Made by a program: the position numbers and the translations under genes
Shown here: in pieces, positions 7,604 through 13,471 of the stretch
How the letters are laid out: every line of letters starts with the position of its first letter
Numbering within the stretch: the stretch's first letter is position 1
Assembly (NCBI GenBank): GCA_052387115.1
Contig: JBQTJM010000053.1
Location: forward strand, 1 to 13,471
Length of the DNA stretch: 13,471 bases
From: JACCXJ01 sp052387115
GTDB taxonomy: Bacteria; Pseudomonadota; Gammaproteobacteria; JACCXJ01
Reading direction: 5' to 3'
Notes under the pieces: generated by a model
Database searches by the model: none
Seen by the model: only the letters and a program-made list of their open reading frames with translations
Told to the model about the DNA's origin: nothing

Positions 7604-9388
7604 TCAGAAGACCTCTTCCCACCTTCGGCTGAGGCGCATAGCGGAATTGAGGAGCCCCACCATGCTGTAGGTCTGCGGAAAGTTACCCCAGAGCTCGCGC
7701 GTGACCGGGTGGATGTCCTCCGACAGGAGCCCGAGCGGATTACGGCAGGAGAGCAGGGTCTCGAACAGGGCACGCGCCTTCTCACGTCGCCCCAACACGG
7801 CCAATGCGTCGATGTACCAGAAGGTGCACACGAGGAAGGCCGTTTCCGGCTCGCCAAAATCGTCCTTCTGGGTGTACCGGAATATAAAGTCGCCTTTTTT
7901 GAGATGCCGCTCCACCGCGGCGACGGTGGCGGCGAAGCGCGGATCATCCGCGGCCAGGAACCCAAGCTCGTGGAGTAGCAGGAGGCTCGCATCGAGATCA
8001 CGCCCGCCGAAGCTTTCCACGAAGGTATTTTGCCCGCTATTCCAGGCGCGCTCACAGACGACCCGATGGATGACGTCGGCATGACCGCGCCAGTAGCCGG
8101 CGCGCCCGGCCAAACCCAGGTGGTCCGCGATCCTTGCCAGCCGATCGCAGGCCACCCAGCACATGACGCTGGAAAAGGTGTGCACCCGCACGTCGTTGCG
8201 CAGCTCCCAGATACCCGCATCGGGCTTTTCGTACACGAGGCACGCCATCTCGCCCACCGATTCCAGGCGATGAAATAGCGCTTCATCGCCGAGTCGGTCG
8301 AGGCGCTGGTCGAAGAACACGTGGGCGGCGGCCAGCACGACCGACCCGTACACGTCGTTTTGTACCTGCCGGTAGGCGGCATTGCCGTTGCGAACGGGTC
8401 CCATGGCACGGAAGCCCGGCAGGTTTGTGACGAGCGTTTCGTCTACGTCGGCACGCCCGCTGATCCTGTAGACGGGCTGAAGATGGCCGTCGCGGGCGTT
8501 GGCGGCGATGTTGATGATGTAGTGGAGGTAGCGTTCCATGGTACGGGTGGCGCTGAGTCGGTTGAGTGCGCAGACCACGAAGTAGCTGTCCCGTAGCCAA
8601 CAGTAGCGGTAGTCCCAGTTTCGGCCGCTGTCCGGCGCCTCGGGCAGGGAGGTGGTCATGGCGGCGACGATGCCACCGGTATCATCGAAGGCGCTGAGCT
8701 TGAGCGTAATGGCGGCGCGGATCACGGCCTCCTGCCATTCGAAGGGCGTCCCCAGGAAACGGACCCATCCCTGCCAGTAATTGCGGGTCTCGCCGAACCA
8801 GCGTTGTCCAAGCTCGCCGACGGTATCCGAAATGGATTCATCCGGTCCCAGGAGCAGTGTCAAATCCCGATCCAGGACGAACGGGAGCCGCTCCAAAACG
8901 CTCGTCACCGAGGCATCAGTGGTCAATCGTAGCACGAGCTGCGGTGCCACGAACCGGAGATGGTTGCTGCCAAAGGTGAGGGTGGGCGTGCCGGCCCCGT
9001 AGTCGTAGCTTGGATCCAGCCGGATAGTGATCACGGGGCTGCCGGCCAGCGGCCGAATGCGCCGCGCGAGCATCGCGGGGTTGAACATGCGTCCGAATCG
9101 CCGGAAGCGGGGCGCGAAATCCGTGATCTCCACGATCCCGCCCCGGTCATCGTGCAGCGTCGTGACGAGGATGGCGGTATTGCGCAGGTAGCACTGTGCC
9201 GTGCGTGCCAGATACCGCATCTCGACAATAAACGCTCCACGCTGTGCCTGTACGTCTCCCCCGAGCAGTGCACAGAACACCGGATCACTGTCGAAGCGCG
9301 GCATGCAGCACCAGACGATCCGCGCTTCCGGATCGACCAGCGCGCTGACGTTGCAGTTGCCTATCAAGCCGAGCGCGAGCTGATTCAT
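7604..9388 (-). CDS. Glycoside hydrolase family 15 protein (glucoamylase/trehalase-like)
   Basis: A 594-residue protein of the bacterial GH15 type, whose members hydrolyse alpha-glucosidic bonds in trehalose or malto-oligosaccharides. The N-terminal beta-sandwich opens LALGLIGNCNVSALVD and WCCMPRFDSDPVFCALL, typical of the group. The (alpha/alpha)6 barrel carries SGRNWDYRYCWLRDSYF (254-270), QNDVYGSV (343-350), EPETAFLVCTFWYIDALAVLGR (513-534) and GNFPQTYSMVGLLNSA (568-583). No signal peptide is seen, so it is probably cytoplasmic. Position 349 is serine where many GH15 trehalases/glucoamylases have glutamate (YGE), so activity is not certain. The ATG at 9388 shares its A with the otsB stop (TAATG), implying translational coupling. 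The frame is open to 9445, but that part lies inside otsB. With otsB it suggests turnover or proofreading of trehalose or a similar glycoside. Confidence 0.9.
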   Translation of the reverse strand: MNQLALGLIGNCNVSALVDPEARIVWCCMPRFDSDPVFCALLGGDVQAQRGAFIVEMRYLARTAQCYLRNTAILVTTLHDDRGGIVEITDFAPRFRRFGRMFNPAMLARRIRPLAGSPVITIRLDPSYDYGAGTPTLTFGSNHLRFVAPQLVLRLTTDASVTSVLERLPFVLDRDLTLLLGPDESISDTVGELGQRWFGETRNYWQGWVRFLGTPFEWQEAVIRAAITLKLSAFDDTGGIVAAMTTSLPEAPDSGRNWDYRYCWLRDSYFVVCALNRLSATRTMERYLHYIINIAANARDGHLQPVYRISGRADVDETLVTNLPGFRAMGPVRNGNAAYRQVQNDVYGSVVLAAAHVFFDQRLDRLGDEALFHRLESVGEMACLVYEKPDAGIWELRNDVRVHTFSSVMCWVACDRLARIADHLGLAGRAGYWRGHADVIHRVVCERAWNSGQNTFVESFGGRDLDASLLLLHELGFLAADDPRFAATVAAVERHLKKGDFIFRYTQKDDFGEPETAFLVCTFWYIDALAVLGRREKARALFETLLSCRNPLGLLSEDIHPVTRELWGNFPQTYSMVGLLNSAMRLSRRWEEVF

Positions 9389-10143
9389 TACGCCGTAATC
9401 CCAGTCGTTTTCCGGCCAAGCCAGCGTACGTAATCCTCCAGCCACTGGAGTACGGTTGCGACGCCGGAGAGACGCCAGTCGGCAACCGTCTGCCCGCCAC
9501 CGACCTTGACGGAAAGGCCGCCCATACCATTCACCATCCGAAAGCCGTCCTCGTCCGTCGTGTCGTCGCCGATGAATACTGGCACGCGACCGGCGAAGGG
9601 CGGTTCCTCCATGAACGCGGCGATGGCGGCGCCTTTGTCTGTCGCTGTCGGGCGCAACTCATAAACCATGTTGCCCGGAAGCAGGATAAACTGCCCTCCG
9701 AGCTTTTGCATCCAAGCTTTCATCATGGCCTCGACTTCCGACTCGAGCTGCGGTGCCAAGCGGTAATGGAGCGCCAGGGTCAGGCCCTTGTCCTCGAGCA
9801 GAAGCCCAGGGCAGGCCTCGGCAAAGTCGGCCAGTGCGTCCCGCGCTGCAGACATTTGGGAGAGCCGTTGCATGGGAATGGTCCGGCCATTTGCAGTGCG
9901 GCGTTCCGCACCATGCTGCCCGGCCACCGGCAGTCGAAGAGGCGTAAAGAGACGGTCCAGGTCCACGATGGGACGTCCGCTGATGAGCGCCACCGGCACG
10001 AGCCCGTGCAGCGACGAGAGCGTGGTGACCAACTCCGGCTTCAGCTCGACGGCGTGGGGGTGACCGACGAAGTCGAGCAACGTGCCATCCACGTCCAGGA
10101 ACAAGGCCCAGGTTTTCGCGAAGTCCGGGACGAGTCCGGCCAT
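9388..10143 (-). CDS. otsB: Trehalose-6-phosphate phosphatase (HAD superfamily)
   Basis: A 251-residue cytoplasmic HAD phosphatase that removes phosphate from trehalose-6-phosphate in the OtsA-OtsB route. HAD motif I is LFLDVDGTLLDF (nucleophile D17, acid/base D19). Motif II is ALISGRPIVDLDRLF (S55), with AGQHGAERR after it, as in OtsB. K170 in TDKGAAIAAFM and the motif IV segment FIGDDTTDEDGF (190-201, D193/D194/D197) complete the site. An AAGGA ribosome site lies 7 bases before the ATG. It is coupled to the GH15 gene by a one-base overlap. No OtsA-type synthase is in the window; the upstream gene is a different glycosyltransferase, so the true substrate could be another sugar phosphate. Confidence 0.9.
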   Translation of the reverse strand: MAGLVPDFAKTWALFLDVDGTLLDFVGHPHAVELKPELVTTLSSLHGLVPVALISGRPIVDLDRLFTPLRLPVAGQHGAERRTANGRTIPMQRLSQMSAARDALADFAEACPGLLLEDKGLTLALHYRLAPQLESEVEAMMKAWMQKLGGQFILLPGNMVYELRPTATDKGAAIAAFMEEPPFAGRVPVFIGDDTTDEDGFRMVNGMGGLSVKVGGGQTVADWRLSGVATVLQWLEDYVRWLGRKTTGITA

Positions 10144-10260
10144 GTCCGATCCTTACGGCTTACGAGGAGGCACGCCGCGTCGCGTGTTTATGTACTCACT
10201 TCCGATCTGCCTTCGTCATCACCTCTGCGCTCGGACCGCGTAACAGCGGCAGGTGACATG

Positions 10261-12585
10261 CTACTGGGCATCCGCCGATTCGAGGCTGTCCGCGTGCTCG
10301 AGACCCTCGCCCGCAAGCTCCAGCATCGCGAGGAGAGACAGCAGGAAGCAGATAGTGCTTTCGGCACCCTGGTTCTGGTTTGCCTGCGTGGGCCCGAGCC
10401 CATCGCGACACCCGGCGGTGACGAAATCGTACAGCGGAAGCCCGAGCCGGTTGGCGCCCAGGAACCAGGCGAATGATTCACGCATACGACCGAGATAATG
10501 ATGATCGCCGGTGGCCAGGTAGGCCCCGCGAAAGGCAAGTACGAACGCGGCGGCGTCGATCGCTTGCTCATCCGCATCCGGCTTGGCGCCTCCGCGGCAG
10601 TGCCATCCGGCGTTTCCCACGAGGACCAACTGCCCATCCTTGAAACATACATCCTCCAGGAATTCGAGCGCCTCGCGGGCAACGCGCAGGCTCGTCCGCT
10701 CCCCCGTTACGACGAAGGCCTTGAAGAGCGCCAAGGGAATTAGTGCGTTGTCGTATGTGAGAGCCGGCTCGAACCAGCGCCAATCATCGGTGGCTTCCTG
10801 CTGGTAACGTCCGACAAGCTTATCAGCCAAGCCGCTGAGGGTAGCCCGCGCCGCAGTGGCGGTTGGGTCGGCCGCCAGGAAGTTGGCCAAACCGAGAATC
10901 GTCAAGGCCGTCCCGCGCGGGCCGAGGTGCATGGCCGTGGTCAGGGCTCGCTCGAACATCTCTCTTGCCAGAAGCCTGCAGCCGTCGTCCGCCGCCAACC
11001 GAACGACGGTTCCCAGCGCCCAGATCGCTCGCCCCAGGCAATCGTCAGAAGCAGGACCCGGATCCGGATCGAGAATGCGGTTGTAGCTCATCAGGTTCTT
11101 GAAGCCACCCTCGTCGGTCTGTGAGCAATGCAGGTAGCTGAGGTACGTGGTCACGAGTCGTTTGGTCTCCGGCGAGCTGCTCACGCGATCGGCTTGCAGC
11201 GCGACTATCAGCGCCCGAGCGTTGTCATCGACACAATAACCCGTTGGTCGGGCTGGAACGCTGTACGTGGCGTGCTGGATGATCCCCGTGTCGTCCGTCA
11301 TTCGCAACAGGTGATCGAGGCGCAGCTCCGGGAGGCTGCTGGCCCGAGTAGGCTTGGGGCGATTGGGGACCGCGGGCGCCTCTGTCATGACCCTTATCCC
11401 CAATTCGAGATATGCCTCCCCGACGCGCTGCCAGACCATAGACCTGGTAAATGCGTAAGCAGACGATCGCACACGGTCCAGCTCGGCGGGACAGCTCAGA
11501 AGCGACCCCAGGGTCCTGCTCAAAGCGTCGCTATCGCCGAACGGAAAGAGAAGCCCGCGCCCCGCCGCGAGAAGCTCCTGCGCATGCCAGTAGGGGGTCG
11601 AGACCGCCGCCGCACCGGCACCCATGGCGTAGGATAACGCCCCGCTGGTAATCTGGGCCTCGTTCTGGTAAGGACTCACGAAGATGTCAGCCGCCTGAAG
11701 GTAGTTGCACAGCTCTTCGGTCGTCACGAACTGGTCTCGAAATATGACGTGTTCGCGTACGCCGAGCCTTTCGGCCTCCCCCTCGAGGCTCGTCCGGTAC
11801 GCCTCGCCGTGCCGGCGGAGGATCGTGGGATGGGTTGCGCCGACCACGAAGTAAACGACATCTGGAAACGCTGCAATCACCGCCGGCAACGCGCGGATCA
11901 CCGTCTCGATTCCCTTGTTGGGACCCAGCAACCCAAAGGTCAGGAGCATTCGTTGGCCCGATAGCCCGAACTTCGCCTTCAGTCGCTGCTGGTCACGTGG
12001 TTCCATCTCGGGAATTCCGTGAGGAATAACGTGAATCTTGCGGACGTGCACTCCATACGAGCTGCCGAGCAGTTCCGCGGCGACCTTGCTCATCACGACG
12101 ATTCCGGCGCACTGTCTTGCCATCCCCCGGACGATGGCTCTTTGAGATTTGGACGGATCCTTGAGAACGGTGTGCAGCGTGGCGATCACCGGAGCTCGCA
12201 AGGCAGTCACAAAGTCGAGAATATATGCGCCGTCATCGCCGCCGAAGATGCCGTGCTCGTGCTGGACGGACACCAAGCGCACGTCGCTGTAGTTCACGAA
12301 CTCTGCGGCACGAGCGTAATCGCCCTTCACTCCTTGCCGGATTTCATATTTGACGTCCTCAGGATACTCGTACTGTCCTCCCGGCTCGGTCACCGCCAGA
12401 GTCATCGGGAGCATGCGCTCGTCGACCGGCTTGATGGCGTCGGCGAGATCTCGCGTGAACGTGGCGATGCCGCATCGCCGTGGTGGATACGTCCCGACAA
12501 ACGCGATCCGGAGATCCGCTTCCACGGGTATCACTCGGAGCGCTCGTCTGTCGTTACCGCCGGCGCCGGCACTACGTTCTACCAT
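10261..12585 (-). CDS. GT4-type glycosyltransferase fused to C-terminal all-alpha toroid-like domain
   Basis: A 774-residue two-part protein. Residues about 25-400 form a GT-B glycosyltransferase of the GT4 type: the N-terminal Rossmann half opens RIAFVGTYPPRRCGIATFT (26-44), then VQHEHGIFGGDDGAY (107-121), VIATLHTVL and IHVIPHGIPE (184-193). The donor half has TFGLLGPNKGIETVIRAL (216-233), DIFVSPYQNEAQITSGALS (300-318) and STPYWHAQELL (329-339). In the canonical EX7E site the first Glu is present (E309) but the second position is Leu. Residues about 415-765 are helical with GYCVDDNARALI (449-460), SDDCLGRAIWALG (513-525), LTYDNALIPLALF (609-621) and NQNQGAESTICFL (736-748), like (alpha/alpha)6 toroid sugar enzymes. 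Donor and product are unknown. The ATG at 12585 lacks a clear ribosome site; a GTG 17 codons later is possible. It lies between the cupin and otsB genes, 140 and 117 bases from each. Confidence 0.85.
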   Translation of the reverse strand: MVERSAGAGGNDRRALRVIPVEADLRIAFVGTYPPRRCGIATFTRDLADAIKPVDERMLPMTLAVTEPGGQYEYPEDVKYEIRQGVKGDYARAAEFVNYSDVRLVSVQHEHGIFGGDDGAYILDFVTALRAPVIATLHTVLKDPSKSQRAIVRGMARQCAGIVVMSKVAAELLGSSYGVHVRKIHVIPHGIPEMEPRDQQRLKAKFGLSGQRMLLTFGLLGPNKGIETVIRALPAVIAAFPDVVYFVVGATHPTILRRHGEAYRTSLEGEAERLGVREHVIFRDQFVTTEELCNYLQAADIFVSPYQNEAQITSGALSYAMGAGAAAVSTPYWHAQELLAAGRGLLFPFGDSDALSRTLGSLLSCPAELDRVRSSAYAFTRSMVWQRVGEAYLELGIRVMTEAPAVPNRPKPTRASSLPELRLDHLLRMTDDTGIIQHATYSVPARPTGYCVDDNARALIVALQADRVSSSPETKRLVTTYLSYLHCSQTDEGGFKNLMSYNRILDPDPGPASDDCLGRAIWALGTVVRLAADDGCRLLAREMFERALTTAMHLGPRGTALTILGLANFLAADPTATAARATLSGLADKLVGRYQQEATDDWRWFEPALTYDNALIPLALFKAFVVTGERTSLRVAREALEFLEDVCFKDGQLVLVGNAGWHCRGGAKPDADEQAIDAAAFVLAFRGAYLATGDHHYLGRMRESFAWFLGANRLGLPLYDFVTAGCRDGLGPTQANQNQGAESTICFLLSLLAMLELAGEGLEHADSLESADAQ

Positions 12586-12725
12586 CAGGGAAACCCACGC
12601 TCACTTCACCCGTCTAGACCTTGAAGCTCGGCGGGCGCCCGTCTGCCAACGACGGCCCGCAACGGGTCGCCGTGGTCGCAATGCTCCGCGTCGTGAGTAC
12701 CTCGTGGATCGCCTTGTCGTTGCAT
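12586..12725. other. Spacer between cupin and glycosyltransferase genes
   Basis: These 140 bases carry no credible gene. The 79-codon open frame crossing it on the minus strand (12614-12853) runs mostly inside the cupin gene in another frame and resembles no family I know. I see neither a clear terminator nor a clear promoter, so the two flanking minus-strand genes may be cotranscribed. Confidence 0.35.
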
Positions 12726-13103
12726 TCAAGCAGAGACACGCCCGAAATCATCCTGCAGCCTAACGATGTCGTCCTCGCCAAAGTAGCTGCCACGCTGGAT
12801 CTCGATAAAGACCAGCTTTTCACCGCCCGGGTTTTCGATCCGGTGGGCCGCACCGAGGGGAATATCCACCGCGTCCCCGGACGACAAGGCTATCTCGCGC
12901 CCATCGAGCGTCACTCTGGCCATGCCTTGCACCACCATCCAATGCTCCGCGCGCTGCGCATGCTTTTGGTAGCTTAAGCGTTTACCGGGCAAGACCTCGA
13001 TTCGTTTCACCCTATAAGCGTGGCCCTCGTCGAGCACGTGAAAGCTCCCCCACGGTCGACTCTCGAATCGCGGGGCTAGATCAGCACGTTTAGATTGTTC
13101 CAT
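12726..13103 (-). CDS. Phosphomannose isomerase type II-like cupin
   Basis: A 125-residue single-domain cupin matching the isomerase half of type II phosphomannose isomerase/GDP-mannose pyrophosphorylase. It would be expected to interconvert fructose-6-phosphate and mannose-6-phosphate, if active. Visible marks are RPWGSFHVL (16-24), YRVKRIEVLPGKRLSYQKHAQRAEHW split around the metal ligands Q46 and H48 (with E53/H54), VVQGMARVTLDG (57-68), GDAVDIPLGAAHRIENPG (76-93; H87 a likely ligand) and LVFIEIQRGSYFGEDDIVRLQDDFGR, which is the normal family C terminus. So the domain is complete, without the nucleotidyltransferase half. GAGGAGGGG sits 6 bases before the ATG. As first gene of the minus-strand sugar block it suggests a mannose-linked step. 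A sugar-binding cupin with no catalysis is the alternative. Confidence 0.88.
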   Translation of the reverse strand: MEQSKRADLAPRFESRPWGSFHVLDEGHAYRVKRIEVLPGKRLSYQKHAQRAEHWMVVQGMARVTLDGREIALSSGDAVDIPLGAAHRIENPGGEKLVFIEIQRGSYFGEDDIVRLQDDFGRVSA

Positions 13104-13115
13104 CCGAACCCCTCC

Positions 13116-13471
13116 TCAGGTAGACAGCTTGCCGATTATCGAACAGTTGGCGGTTGTAAGCACCCCGAGATGCTCTAGGTAGGGCCGCTCAGGATACTCT
13201 TTGGCGGATTGGAAGGATAGGAAGCTCACGAACGCCGATGGGCATGGCGGGTCCTGGCGGAAGCGGCCGTCGGTGGCCAGGGTCGCGAGGTCCTTGTGGG
13301 TGGCGCTCAGGATGCGCACATCGACCGGCAGCTCCTGGTGGGCGCCGATGGGGCGCACGCACTTCTCCTGGATGGCACGCAGGAGCTTGACCTGCATGGG
13401 GATGGGGAGCTCCGCCACCTCGTCGAGGAACAAGGTCCCCCCGTGCGCGGCCTGGAAGAGCCCCGGTTGGT
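13116..13471 (-). pseudogene. Truncated sigma-54-dependent (NtrC-type) regulator, AAA+ fragment
   Basis: The frame enters from the right edge reading QPGLFQAAHGGTLFLDEVAE and LPIPMQVKLLRAIQEK. It continues to VDVRILSATHKDLATLATDGRFRQD, the AAA+ core of an NtrC-type activator with Walker B (LFLDEVAEL) and sensor I (SATHKDL). At about 13251 homology ends: after FRQD the family continues LYYRINV and so on, but here the frame runs into 44 unrelated residues to a stop at 13116. No other frame restores the family sequence, so this is a deletion or recombination junction rather than a simple frameshift. The arginine finger region and the DNA-binding domain are missing, so it cannot work as an activator. 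The 5' part lies outside the window. It ends 12 bases before the cupin start. Confidence 0.8.

Noticed and set aside
7600..8409. Long minus-strand frame inside the GH15 gene that ends in the miniprotein
   Set aside because: The part overlapping GH15 reads as an Arg/Ser/Pro-rich off-frame product; only the last 41 codons, outside GH15, are kept as a candidate gene.
10144..10260. Possible terminator or small gene between the glycosyltransferase gene and otsB
   Set aside because: No stem with a U-run is visible, and the frame crossing it is a shadow of the glycosyltransferase gene.
9706..10476. 256-codon plus-strand frame over otsB and the otsB-GT spacer
   Set aside because: Mostly antisense to otsB and to the end of the glycosyltransferase gene; no family likeness.
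1..13471. CRISPR array, tRNA or complete insertion sequence
   Set aside because: No regularly spaced direct repeats, no cloverleaf-type sequence and no transposase gene with terminal repeats were seen on reading through.

Overview
This 13.5 kb, GC-rich window looks like a chromosomal segment of a gammaproteobacterium. The main support is a full-length LysR regulator that matches CysB closely from residue 1 to 324. A DesB-type desaturase, a YdcH-type small protein and an NtrC-type AAA+ remnant with gammaproteobacterial sequence style agree with this. I cannot name the genus. I see no tRNA, rRNA, CRISPR array or complete insertion sequence. Nearly all genes are on the minus strand; the exception is a type II NADH dehydrogenase.

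Left part (1-3900): a Uma2-family nuclease-fold protein (minus) is followed by a 425-base gene-free stretch holding an 87-bp palindromic repeat with nested arms. Next come ndh (plus) and cysB (minus), which converge, and then a 78-residue YdcH/DUF465 protein whose 3' side carries a strong hairpin.

Middle part (4127-7477): a clear intrinsic terminator closes the minus-strand transcript of a membrane acyl desaturase that has a roughly 110-residue C-terminal extension. Upstream of it lies a HyuA-type hydantoinase/oxoprolinase subunit with no HyuB partner in view.

Right part (7474-13103): a sugar-metabolism block reads leftward. Its order is a phosphomannose-isomerase-type cupin, a 774-residue GT4 glycosyltransferase fused to an all-alpha toroid-like domain, a trehalose-6-phosphate-phosphatase-type HAD enzyme (otsB), a GH15 glucoamylase/trehalase-like protein, an unreported-looking 41-residue membrane miniprotein, and then hyuA. 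The last four are joined by overlaps of one base or a gap of four bases (TAATG, TGATGAAATG, TGATG), so they are probably translationally coupled. No OtsA is present, so the fused glycosyltransferase may supply the sugar donor step, making trehalose or a related glycoside. That is an inference.

The right edge holds the truncated AAA+ core of a sigma-54-dependent regulator. Its homology stops abruptly after the FRQD motif, so it is scored as a pseudogene remnant.
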